A DNA stretch of 64,000 nucleotides from Camillea tinctor (taxonomy: Eukaryota > Ascomycota > Sordariomycetes > Xylariales > Xylariaceae). The DNA lies in NCBI GenBank assembly GCA_022578605.1, contig MU394080.1:186001-250000 (forward strand), read 5' to 3'. Position numbers and translations under genes: made by a program. The notes below the pieces were generated by a model that ran no database searches, was not told the origin of the DNA, and saw only the letters and a program-made list of their open reading frames with translations. This document shows positions 22,337 through 33,021 of the stretch, piece by piece. The number at the start of each line of letters is the position of its first letter. The first letter of the stretch is position 1.

Positions 22337-25300
22337 ACTCACTCTATACCAATGAATCTGTGCAAAAAAAGACGCCAAGCCCAAGCCCCTTGGGGTTCGC
22401 TAGTAGCGAGTACATCTGCCTCTGCATGAAAGGTTACTCGACATCCGGGAGGGGCCACGCAAGTACAAGTGGCTGATGTGTTCTCTAGGCAGAAGGCTCC
22501 GGCATCGAAGCCTGCATAGCTGAAGGACATGAAGTTGTCAGGGCAATATTCACCAGATGTTTCCGGTGACTGTCTCTCCACTGGTGTGTCAAACCGAGCG
22601 CTTGGCACATTTGAGGGGCGTGTTCCCTACGCACGTAGGCATCTGCATCGCAACGGCTCGTGAGAATATATCATGGCTGGACTAGACTAGACTAGCCTAG
22701 TCTAGAACGTAGTCTTGCCCAGGCACCTGAATGCAAATAGTTCGCCGGTCTTGTTTATGCAGTCACTCAGATCCTACCGATCCTGCTGCTACTAGAGAGC
22801 TAGGATGATGGGCTAGATACGAGGGCAGTTTATACAGTGCTATGTATTAACGCCCACCATCACCACAAGACCTAAGTAATTACCATAATACGATGATACT
22901 ATAAATACTACTGATTTTCTCATGTGTGGCTACTATTCTCACCCCATTCCCAAATAGTTTCTCTCGGGACTCAAACACACTAGCCAGGTGTAACTATCAT
23001 ATTCATGCTACCACAAACTTACGTGGTCAATTGAAACCTCGTATTCATCAAAGTAATGGGGGATATCTGGCAGCGTAATAGAAGCCCGCGTGGGTTAGGT
23101 ATTAAGTGATGAGGGAAAGCTTATAGAGAGGACCTGTAGTGGCCACTCTTCACTCATCGAAGCCTCTGTCTTTCTATCTTCTCTACGTATCTATCCAGGC
23201 GGAGAAGACAGCTTCTTAGCCAGAACCTGGTTCTAAATCTCTCGGGTTCAACGGGATCGCTTCCGGTTAGAATACCTATCTCAGGTAGTGTTCGAACTTA
23301 CTTACCTGTCATATCGACTACCTACATACCTAGTACCTAACCTAACCCAACCTAATCCATCAATGTGCCTATCTATCTAGTTTGGGCCAGTAGTAGTAAA
23401 CTTAGACTTAACGTCACCCACCTTATTCTGCATCGTGCCATTCTCAACTTGTTCGCTCCAACACTGTTCTCGTTTCCTGTGAGGTGGGTTCTATGCAGAG
23501 GGATAAAAATGGTAGAGTGTACCTAATTTGGGTTAGATTAGGTTTGGTTAGGCAAGTAGGGGATTTTGATTCGGTTCTGTCTGCCCTGTGAAGAATCGCT
23601 TTTTTTTTTCTTTCTTTTTCCTATTCTGCTCTCCTTCTCTCCTCTGCCCCAATTCCCCTTCTACGTTCTTCTCCTCCCAACAAGAAAATAGGGAATATAA
23701 CACATGAGAAAAGTGAATAGCTTCTCTATTATCTGCAGATATCGGGTTCGTCCGGTATAGGCGTAGGAAAGAAAGTAAGCAGACGGACGGTGTGTATGCT
23801 GCTCAATCTTTACTTTCCCCTACACTATCCGGTATTCTCTCCGTTGTCCATATTCTTATTTGATGTAGCCACCGCGATAATCCCCCGAGTTTTGAGCCCG
23901 TCTTCGTATAATATAGCATACTATTAGTCTGTTACAACAACGTATTGGGCAACGCCGTTATACCATGAGGCCAAAAGGTTCTCCCAATGACCAAGTGGTC
24001 ATTGGATCCCAATTCCATATTATATAGTTACTCACCAATCCTGGGACGTAACATAGTCCAACAGGTTACTATATTACTAAATATCATCTGTTAATAATAG
24101 TCACCTGATGTGTATTGCTAACATGTTGATTATTTTGAAATATGAGTACTTAGCGTCCTAATATACCTAGGTACATATTATAGGTGGTCTGAAATTTTAT
24201 TATTGTAAGAAAAGGTGCTGGCTATTAGACACTGTAGAATATTTTATCTTGCTCGGGAATTTCCTTTCTTTTCTTTTCTTTTTCTCTTTCTTTCATCTCC
24301 CCTTCCGTTCTAGATCGTGATGAATATGAGGGGAAATGAGAGCATTTCCCGCGTTGGCCGATGGCAGTTCGTATTACGTTGTCTGTACGTGAAATATATG
24401 GTTTTGTTGCCAGACAAGGACATACCCACTTGTTAATATATTTGAGTGTATACTTCGTTACACAAGTAGCTATCAATGGCTTCTCTGAATGGAATTATTG
24501 TAGAGGGACTATGTTTCCCTCAGCCAGTATTATCCATTGCCGGGCATCAAGCCCGTTGGCCACTATAGCTTATAGAAACCCTCGATACCACTAAGTATTT
24601 GATTGTTCATGAGGCCGAAGAGTCTTGAGCCTTTTTTTCTTCTTTTTTTCTCTCTCTTTTTGGTTGACCTATTACAGCTGGGGCTTAAGTGCGATTGTCC
24701 TATTTTGCTTATATTTTGAACATATATTGGTCATTTAGGGTGATGGATACATTATAGTCGACTTGAACCTACTAGGTATAGGCTCGCTATACGGCAGGAC
24801 AATGCTTAATTCAAACTTCCCTAACTTTGATACTTGCTTTTATTCCCACTAGTTTTAACCGGGATTCTTTCAAGTGGTTTGTTGGGTTGCTGAAGATCCA
24901 ATGGGAATTGGGTAGCAACATAGGCAACTAGATTATGATCCCCATGTGTCCTGTCCCTGTCTCGGGTAAAGAGGAAAGAGGATGGAATTGAGGATTTCCA
25001 TCGATCCCAGTCCATCTACTGGCGAAGCATGGCTATCACAGGATCATTGGCTCCAGTCTACAAGGCCATTATAGGTTCAGACGATCTGTAGCAGTGTAGT
25101 GTTGGAGATCAGCTGACATGGTGCGACCCTGCCGATTATATCTTGGGATGCAGATCTTTTCAAGATGGGATGAGAGCACGGGGAAGAGTCTTGTTGGTCT
25201 TGGGATGGAGGAGTTGGTATCAAGGTGGTATTGCGAATCCTATGGTCGTCTTAGCCGAGAACGAATAGAAAGACCTCAGGCCCCAGGCCCCTTAGATAAA

Positions 25301-26610
25301 CATTGGAAGACCCTGACGGCCATGTGTTCATCTGGCTATCACGGTGGTATTTGGAGCCAGAACGGAGCGCGGCGGAGGCTGTGAGGGAAAGCGTGCAGCA
25401 ATACGCGGGCACGCGAACTTGGAAGCTGGGTCGAGTCGGGCGAGACATGCAGCAGACTAGCTAAGATTTACAGGACTAGTGTGAAAGTGTGTAAAATGGC
25501 TATAGAAATATGAGATGTTATGGATTATGCACTCATCTTAAACGTTCGTATCTGAGACACATGGCCTGTGGACTTGCTTGAAATCGACACTGTTTTTCTC
25601 CAGCGGCGTCTGCGCGTTGCCGCCATGTCGTGAAACTTGGATCTGATATAGACAGACCTTGCTTTTTTATCACGCCTCGTAACACCACGGGAAGCACACA
25701 CAGATATAGGTAAGCTTGTAGATGTATGCATACGCACATAAGGCAGATATGGTACGAGAAGCAAAACGGACCAAGGCAGACAGGCAGAGGCATGAAAAGG
25801 CGGTCAGATCTCACCTACATCTAGAATACAAGATCTTGTACGTCCAACGCTCACATGCTGGGGTGAGAGTGGTTCAAACTAACAGCGTCACTTTACCCCA
25901 GAGTTAGCTCGCTGGTGAAGTTGGGTCACCAATGAGTGAATGCTGATCAATATATTGACTGGGAACTTTTCTCTCCACTAAAAAGCCGTCATAAGCCGCG
26001 TGTTATTCATCCCCCTCCCCCCTTTCTTAGTTGGGGAATAAGCAAAACGTGGAGCTAAGAAGCGTCTTGATCCCCCCGTCTAATCAGCGACCGCCCCGAG
26101 AACAGTACCGCTACGGCCCGAAAAAGCCTTACCTGCGCCTACGGTATAACCCTGATTTTTTTTACCGGTTGGCTAGAAAAGGGGTTTTTTTTTCCGCCTT
26201 TTTCTTTTCCACTTTTAAGCCACGCGGTCATGCTATGTTTCCACACACGCAAAGTCTCTTGCGCATATAGCGGTCCCGTATATAGAGATATAGCCTCACT
26301 TGAGAGAGCAAGCGAGGGGCTCCACATTGAAATGGACTTTGGGAGAGTTTGGTCTTGCAGCTCGGCACGTGAATTAAAGCCTACATCTCTGTGGAGATGT
26401 AGCTCTGGAGAATTCCCCGTGAGGCTGATCGTATCAGTCTCGTGGAGCAGTCTCGACCATAAGAGGTCCACAAGCCGTTCCGGGACGTGTGATAGCCGAA
26501 CCTCTCGTGACGAAGTGTGGCAGAGCGGCTCTCGTCGGGATTCCGCGCCTCCCCGTCGTTAGCCTTAGGGCGTGCGCGGGGGGAGGGGGGACATTCAGAT
26601 TGGCATATTC
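22337..26610. other. Gene-poor interval, 4.3 kb
   Basis: No gene could be supported on either strand. Short open frames (for example 22339-22608 minus, Cys-containing; 25118-25384 plus; 26139-26471 minus) lack family features or good starts. The interval holds an ACCTAGGT palindrome (24165), a 19-bp palindrome centred near 22693, and a perfect 10-bp-arm hairpin at about 23984-24005. It may be promoter-poor spacer or contain decayed repeats. Confidence 0.5.
23930..24097. mobile_element. Possible short repeat remnant with 5-bp flanking duplication (weak)
   Basis: A 168-bp segment beginning TGTTACAACAACG is flanked by TAGTC on both sides (23925-23929 and 24098-24102). It contains a hairpin with 10-bp arms (CCAATGACCA / TGGTCATTGG). 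A TG start and a 5-bp duplication fit a solo LTR, but the 3' end is not CA and no second copy lies in this window. A 5-bp match can arise by chance. Confidence 0.2.
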
Positions 26611-28144
26611 TCATCTACGGACGCATAGGTCGGTTCGTAGAACCCATTTTTCGCCAGCGGTGACCTCGCGTCCCTCGTGCTGGGATCATAGCTCGTCAGC
26701 GTCGGGACTTTATCTGGACCAGAGATCGTCGTATGCGTCATTTGCCGACAATCACCGCGGAAAAAGACATACCAGAAGACAATTTTCTCCATGTCTATGC
26801 AGAAGAAGCATACCCGTTTCGGGCGGTACGGCTATTTCCTCTTTGGGAGACTTTCGGTCATTTGGGTAGAATATGGTCTCCCCGCCAGTCAAGCCCTCAG
26901 CTGAGGATGTCAGGTAAAGCAGAAGTGTCCATGTCGTCTTAGCTTGGATGCCTTCAGTAGATGACTTGGTACCGGGCGGGAGGGTAACGAGGTTGGCGTC
27001 GTCGTCTAACACCGGGCGTTAGCACTATGCGAAGACAATGAACCCTGAGTGGCCTTCAGAGAGAGAAATGCCAAAATGTAGGGATAATGCCGGCTTAAGA
27101 AAAGATAGGCACTTTGTAAATAGGAAGCTCTTGGGCCTCCATTGCTTCCGTTATCAGCTTACGATGAAATATGAATCCCGGCGCTAACGTCCATCTCATT
27201 GGTAATGGAAGACGGAGACCTTTGGGATGTGTACCTACGAAGCGATGAACCGGGGACAAGGGTGAAAGCTGTCTTTAGGGAGGATGAGCAAGGATGTTGG
27301 GGACAAGAAAAGGACGGAGCTGGGCGGAGCATTGTCACTTAGACAGTCTTTTTTTTTTTCTGAGAAAAGTGAAAAAAAAAAAAAGCCTGTCCTCATATTT
27401 GTGCTGCTCGGGCAGCAAAACACCATCGTCACTTGACATGATGTGACAAGGAAGATCGATAGTTTATCGAAAGGCAGCTAATAGGACGAAGCCCTTGAAA
27501 AAGTTCAGGTACTTACAATGGCAATCGAAAAATTGATTTTTGGAGTATCGGTAAATGCGAATATTTGGGTTCAGCCCAACAACTTCTCCACCCCTATTTG
27601 CGCAGTTAGCAAAACAGGGGCATTGTTATGTATGGCGAACCCCGAGCGGGATCTGGAAATGGTATTGGGAAACATGGGGGAAGAGTTTCCGGACTAGCTG
27701 ACTAGGCGGAGAGGCGGGGAGAGCATGTCGAGATGCTACGTAGTGTCAGTGTACGGACCATAGATGATTCAGGGACTCATCCAAGACGGCCTCTCTTAGC
27801 CCTGTCTCGAGCCAAAGCCTCCGGGCGAAATGAGGATCGCTGACTTGGTATCGATCATTCACCCTAGTAGCCTCTCCACGCTTAGGGCGACCAGGAGTGG
27901 TTGTTAAGGGCAGACCCTTGAGAAAAGTGACATAGTCACGGCACAGACTCTTCGGCCAGAAATTACGTAGCAAGGTTATCTGATCATGGAATCCCGGTAC
28001 TGGTGCTATAAATTCAAGGCGTATGATCGGTAGATTTGGTCTAAACGGTGGCCACGGTGGTATTTGAGCCGGAACTGCCGCCACCGCGGACGACTGGCTT
28101 TTCTTATTTATCGATTGCTTGGGTGCTGATTTGTGCTTACCCAT
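26611..28144 (-). CDS. 2-oxoglutarate/Fe(II) oxygenase, prolyl-4-hydroxylase-like
   Basis: Four minus-strand exons (28144-27759, 27593-27517, 27005-26773, 26679-26611) give 254 residues. Sequence and order fit the P4H-type double-stranded beta-helix: LNPNIRIYRYSKNQFFDCHY, then TTWTLLLYLT, GGETIFYPND and GMLLLHRHG. The iron ligands are visible as HxD (His154, Asp156) and a distal His233 in HEGREVTAGEKWVLR; the Lys or Arg just after it would bind 2-oxoglutarate. Such enzymes hydroxylate protein or small-molecule substrates; the substrate here is unknown. There is no signal peptide, and the N-terminus is Lys/Ser-rich, so it is likely cytosolic or nuclear. The second intron is 511 bp, far longer than others here; the first is 165 bp and the third 93 bp. 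The gene lies beside a large gene-poor interval. Confidence 0.85.
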
Positions 28145-29233
28145 GATGGCCTGGGGGTGAAGGGGGGGGGAGATGACGGGATGAGACGGTGGTAAGGGAG
28201 AGAAATGGCCCAGTCAACCGGTGTGTGTAGACAGCTGATGTTGCGGTGCTAAAACAATAAAAATAAAAGAGGGAGAGAGATGAAGATAGTGAAGTCCAGA
28301 AGGGAGGTATGTATTAGTTATTGGTTAGGTATGTTGAGTAGCATCGATGGCTGGCAAATGGGTCCGTACGCCCAGTCTTCTCGTCACGCTAGCCCGGGTT
28401 ATCGCCGAAGCCAAATACTAGGCCGGCCTGAGATAGCTTCCCATCCCGCATGCTTTAGCTTCGATCTTAGATCTCATAACGAATCTAGTAATATACATGT
28501 ATACCTATAAACATACATCTAACTGTTATAGCCTTGCTGGTTCGCGAACCGCTCATAGTCCCTGCCACCCCCTCTATTGCCTTCTCCTGCGTCTGCGTTA
28601 GGTGTCAACACGCAGTCTTGCTGAAGAGCTATGCGACCCATTCATGCCATGCATACATATATGTATGTGGGCTGGCACGGGTCTAACCATGACACAGCCC
28701 GATTGGCTTGCGCGATACATCCTTTTTCTTTCCATGTGGTAAGCTAGCAAGGTGTATGGGGCGGTCAGTTTCCTCCTTACTAGCTACGGAAACCATTCAT
28801 GTCGACAAAGAAACGGGGATAGGAGAACAAAATAGTCTAGGTGCAGGTGTACAGATACACTACTCTAATCTTTGAGGCAATGACTGTATAGTACTTCATC
28901 AAATACCATATTGACCTTCTTTAGTAGAAATACCTAGGCTGGTAGGTTAGAGGATCACATTCTACATCAGGAAGGTTTGTACGATTCCTTTCGCCCCTCT
29001 CATCAACTTTTATCCAGAAGGGCTCTATATCGATATATTGGGCTCTGCGTCCAGCCCCTGCTACTTACTAGATCCATGTGATTAAGAGGTACTTGGCCTA
29101 TTGCGCTATATGAGGCAAGTTCTTTTTACAAAAGGGTCATGATCAGCCTCATTTTCAGGGGTAATTTCCTTAGGACGGCTTCCAAACATATCCTCCCAAC
29201 TATATCCAACTCGACGACTCACCTTTTCAGAGT
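28145..29233. other. Intergenic region between the oxygenase and an orphan gene
   Basis: About 1.1 kb holding the divergent promoters of the flanking genes. A short perfect palindrome, GGTTCGCGAACC, lies at about 28540-28551. No gene supported. Confidence 0.5.
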
Positions 29234-29920
29234 ATGAGTACGTTGATGGTGTATATCGACTGGCTGAACACCGCCCAGAGCTGCCTGGACGGCAGACAAC
29301 CCCCAGCCGAGATAGGACGATGCCAACTGGACGGACTTGTGAAATTTCCAGTCATCAAACCAACATCATTGAAATACATTCACGGCTTCTACCAACTCAG
29401 ATTCTTCGTCATCAATAACTCTAAGCTGGCTGAGTACCGGAAAAAATCATATATTAAATTCACTCAACAGATCTACCACGCATTCGATGCGGCGGACCGT
29501 GATCAACCACTGGACGGCACTGTTTTGGATCTTCGGGAGGTTGTTATTCACCTGTTAAAAGCATTGCAAATTATAGAGAAGACCAAGGATTTTGACGATG
29601 CCAACCCGGTCCAGAGGGCAGAATGGCCACACAATGGGCCGGCAGGAGTTACAGAAACGGCGGCGGACTCTTGGCTGTGCTTCAAGCTGAGAAGCATTCA
29701 ACCTTGTCTCGAGCTTTCGGTGAGTATTCTGAGGTTGATATTTCCCGATTGTTCTGAGATATGGGATGAGTGTGACGCAAGCTTCAAGATGGACGAGTGG
29801 ATGTTCCAATTCATCCTTGACTCGAGGAGGTCCCAGGAGAGGTCAATGCCCCTGTATGCACCCAGGCGAAGTGATATCGATGGATCTACGCTCTCGCGGG
29901 AACCAGATGGAGCAAAGTAG
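29234..29920 (+). CDS. Hypothetical protein, 228 residues
   Basis: A single-exon frame with a clear ATG, balanced composition and several hydrophobic helical stretches, such as VVIHLLKALQIIEK and LELSVSILRLIFPD. I do not recognise a family. There is no signal peptide or TM segment. Cysteines are few and not in a motif, and the C-terminus is charged. The length of the frame and its ordinary codon use favour a real gene over chance. Nearest neighbours are the 2OG oxygenase (divergent) and aim11 (same strand, 1.5 kb away). It could also be one exon of a longer gene. Confidence 0.5.
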   Translation: MSTLMVYIDWLNTAQSCLDGRQPPAEIGRCQLDGLVKFPVIKPTSLKYIHGFYQLRFFVINNSKLAEYRKKSYIKFTQQIYHAFDAADRDQPLDGTVLDLREVVIHLLKALQIIEKTKDFDDANPVQRAEWPHNGPAGVTETAADSWLCFKLRSIQPCLELSVSILRLIFPDCSEIWDECDASFKMDEWMFQFILDSRRSQERSMPLYAPRRSDIDGSTLSREPDGAK

Positions 29921-29948
29921 CTGTGCCCCTGTTTCTTCTGAGGGATGG

Positions 29949-29999
29949 CAGGTAGCAGGTAGCAGCCAGCAGCCAGCAGCCAGCAGCCAGCAGCTAGCA
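29949..29999. repeat. 7-bp tandem repeat (AGCAGCC)n
   Basis: About six units of AGCAGCC/AGCAGCT follow two GGTAGCA units, just downstream of the hypothetical gene. Near-perfect copies suggest recent slippage. Confidence 0.85.
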
Positions 30000-30489
30000 G
30001 CACGAGCAACCTAATGATGTGTTATACTAGAGTTAGAAGGATTCACGGATTTGTACCAGCACACTATAGTGATGTGCCAGTTGTGATAGTAATTCCTAGC
30101 TGTGTTTAGCTTGATTGCCTGACTCTAGTGTCCTTTGGGTCTTTGAGTAGCCGGCAGGGATATCTCCCAATTATGCACAATGAATTTGCTCACTGCATGC
30201 GCAGGATACTTATCGAGAAACAATACCAACTTGACTTTAGCTGACTGCCTACCTACTTACCTATTTACCTGCCCACATAATCTAACCTACGTGATTCTAT
30301 CCAAGTTCATGTATGGGTTCGGTTCGAGAAAAAAAAGGGGGGTTATGCGGGTGAATAGTTAGGTGACCAGTCTTAGAGGGAAGCTACCTCATCTCTGTAT
30401 GAAATTGGTGGGATAATATTTTTGACATGAGACCTGGCCCCCAAGAGGTGCAGGACTGCAGGATATGAAGGGTAGAAGGTAGTAAGAAG

Positions 30490-30565
30490 TGATGATGCGC
30501 TGATATGCTCATGTGCTGATGTGCCCATGTACTGATGCGCTGATGTGCTGATGTGCTGATGGATG
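30490..30565. repeat. Imperfect CTGATGTG-type tandem repeat
   Basis: Roughly 8-9 diverged units of the form (G)CTGATGTG / CTGATGCG / CTCATGTG. It is open on the minus strand but encodes only a repetitive His/Ile/Ser string, so it is not treated as coding. Confidence 0.7.
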
Positions 30566-31427
30566 GTGCGTGGATGAGCGTAGCGTGTGTTTCCCTAGAC
30601 ATAACCGGCAAGCCACGCTGAACTATATTGAATACGAGTTGCTTACCTATAGTAATTCTCTTACTCCTTGATCTGTGACGATGTTTTTTTTTTTTTTTTT
30701 TAACTTAGGTACTTTATCTTTTTTTTCAGCTTACACATGAAGAAAATTCATGACCGAAAATAAATCCATTGTCAGGGTTGGTGGAATTGATTTTCATCAC
30801 GAAATGTCCGGGGTGTGGTTTATATAAGTGGGAGAGAGAAGCTTGAGTATGCAACCTAAATTATAGTAAGAAAAGAGTGTAACATTATGGAATAGAATTC
30901 ATTATGTCTAACCTAGCTAGATATCAGATAACCTACCTCATTTATGTAGTTAAAAAAAAAAGATTATTAACCTATGTATGTGAAGTGACAGGGTGCTACA
31001 GGCATATGTATTATTCATATAAACAGGTAACTTATTAGATACTATGTACATATGTACCTAGGCTATGTACAATTTACCCCACTAAAATCTAGTCCCAGAT
31101 CTAAAGGAAATTATTTCCATCTCCGTCTCCATCTCAATCTCCATATCGTACATACTCAGCTGAGCTTCCTTAGTTCAAACACCAACTCACTATACTACGC
31201 CGCATCACACACCACACATCACATACCACTCAATACACACTACACACTACACACTACCTATCTATAGGCTGAAAAAAAAAAGAGGGACTTAAAAAATAAC
31301 CAAAAAAAAAACCCCTTGGCCAGTTCACTTTTACACAACTGCATGTTCCCCCACCCAATATAATTAGAATGAGCTATCAAGTACCGGAATAATAAGTACA
31401 CTTATATCCTGGTGAACAAAAAAAACC

Positions 31428-31991
31428 ATGTGGTCTTTTGGCACTACCATGACCATGGCCAAAGACGAACCTTCTGCTGCAAAGCCCTCTCCGACTACAC
31501 CCCTACCCCTAGATCAGGAACCTCCTCGACCTTCGGTATTCTCGCAACGCTCCTTGAAGCAATTGAGCATCTTCTTTGCCGGTGCCGGGTTTCTCTCCTT
31601 GTCCACTCTCATCACGCGACGTGCCATTGTTAGGAAGCGAATTGCTACCATACCTAAGTTTTACACCCAGAGCAATATGCCCGTCCACAAGATGGATTCC
31701 GACGGACCCTTTATGGCCATGGAAGCCCTAAATCTAGCCACTCTCAATATTGTGAGCTTTGCCATTATGGCTACCGGTGGTGTGGGATGGGCATTTGACA
31801 TTTCCAACATTGATGACCTGAGAAGAAAGGCACGACGTCACATCGGTCCTGCTGGTGGCAAGACCGACGAGGAGGCTGAAAGGGAGATAGAGGAATGGGT
31901 GGCCAAGGTTATCCTAAGAAGCCAGGAGAAAGAAAAGGGGAAAGAAGAGACAAAGAAGGAGACTCAGTCGAGCGGTGAGAAGGGCTCTTAA
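31428..31991 (+). CDS. aim11: AIM11 family mitochondrial membrane protein
   Basis: A single exon of 187 residues. A Pro/Ser-rich N-terminus is followed by the block SLKQLSIFFAGAGFLSLSTL then ITRR, whose hydrophobic part is TM1. The second membrane segment, ALNLATLNIVSFAIMATGG, is followed by VGWAFDIS. A charged Glu/Lys tail ends the protein. These two blocks and their spacing match AIM11 (Altered Inheritance of Mitochondria 11), a fungal family of unknown molecular function. A second Met at residue 8 and another at 10 could also serve as starts. Confidence 0.88.
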   Translation: MWSFGTTMTMAKDEPSAAKPSPTTPLPLDQEPPRPSVFSQRSLKQLSIFFAGAGFLSLSTLITRRAIVRKRIATIPKFYTQSNMPVHKMDSDGPFMAMEALNLATLNIVSFAIMATGGVGWAFDISNIDDLRRKARRHIGPAGGKTDEEAEREIEEWVAKVILRSQEKEKGKEETKKETQSSGEKGS

Positions 31992-33021
31992 TTGGACATT
32001 CTCATTCTCCGGGTCTTTCGATGCGCATCACTCAAGCTAGCCGCTCAAAGCTGCTGGTCCTAGGAGGGGAAACCTCCAAGTTTGCGGCTTATAGCTGGTA
32101 GTCCACTTTGATCCATTGCTACACTCCTAAGCCTCATCCAAACTTTGCCTGAGGTCCCAGCTTGCTTAGAACCTAAACAACTACGCTAGAGTACCCCCGA
32201 TGCCTCCCGATATTCAGAACCTAGAACGTCCTTTGAGAATTAAGCCTATTCCCGCCAGCCACAAGCGTTGGTCTCTATCATAATTCAGTGTCTCGGCTGA
32301 ACGAGAAGAAAAAAAAAGAAAAAAGAAAACGCACCCTGGAATGCTATGCTTGTACATATAACTCCAAGCCCCCCTCCCCTCTCTTCTTGCCTCTCTATCC
32401 TAGTGGTCTAGCTACCTTATGTTATTGGGTCGCCAATTTGAGTGATCACTTCCTACTTCCCACCAGATTGGATCTGACGTTGTAGATTATCAATTCTGCG
32501 GCACCGGGTATCTTTCCGGATGCATCTTTATTCGATCTGGCTTTCTGCAGTAAAGCCAGCATCACCCCAGTTGACTGATTACCCAAGGAAACATCGCAGG
32601 GTTATGCCAACCAGCGCCAGATTTGATACTCCTCTAGGTTCCTGCCAGATCTTCATTTTACCGGGTTTGCAACGTTTCTTTCCAACCTAGTGTCGTGGGT
32701 AGCTTATGGCTACCCTTTTCCATGGGTCTCGTATCTAGGTGTCCAAATGGTAAATAAGCTGCATGATTTTTGCCCTTTTTGTTGCCTTTCCCTTCCCTAC
32801 CATTATTCTTCAGTTATGCATGTGCTAGCATTGCATTATGACCCAACCTAGGATTGAGGAGATACCGGGGGTTTCCGCAACACCGTCCAAAAGGCACTTA
32901 TTCTCGATACGTATATAGGATAGTATCTTAGCCCATCTTGGCCTATATATCCCTAGGCTTGCTATATTGAATAAGTCTCCGTAGGCCTAGACCCAAGTTA
33001 CTTATTAGAGGCAAGTCGGCC
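31992..33021. other. Intergenic region, 1.0 kb
   Basis: No gene supported. It should contain the aim11 3' UTR and the promoter of the gene at 33022. No striking motif seen. Confidence 0.5.

Larger units (their letters stand above)
29921..31427. other. Intergenic region with simple repeats
   Basis: About 1.5 kb with no supported gene. It has two short tandem-repeat arrays (annotated separately), a poly-T of 18 at about 30684-30701, and a CA-rich CACACTACACACTAC stretch at about 31190-31256. The right end is the aim11 promoter. Confidence 0.55.

Noticed and set aside
22339..22608. Cys-containing minus-strand frame, possible small secreted protein
   Set aside because: No ATG with a signal peptide, and an in-frame stop just upstream. 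An acceptor-like GCGTAG exists, but no convincing upstream exon was found.
25250..25450. About 22 bp resembling exon 1 of the 2OG oxygenase gene (near 25340-25365)
   Set aside because: The match is short and gapped and is not extended on either side; it does not support a duplicated pseudogene.
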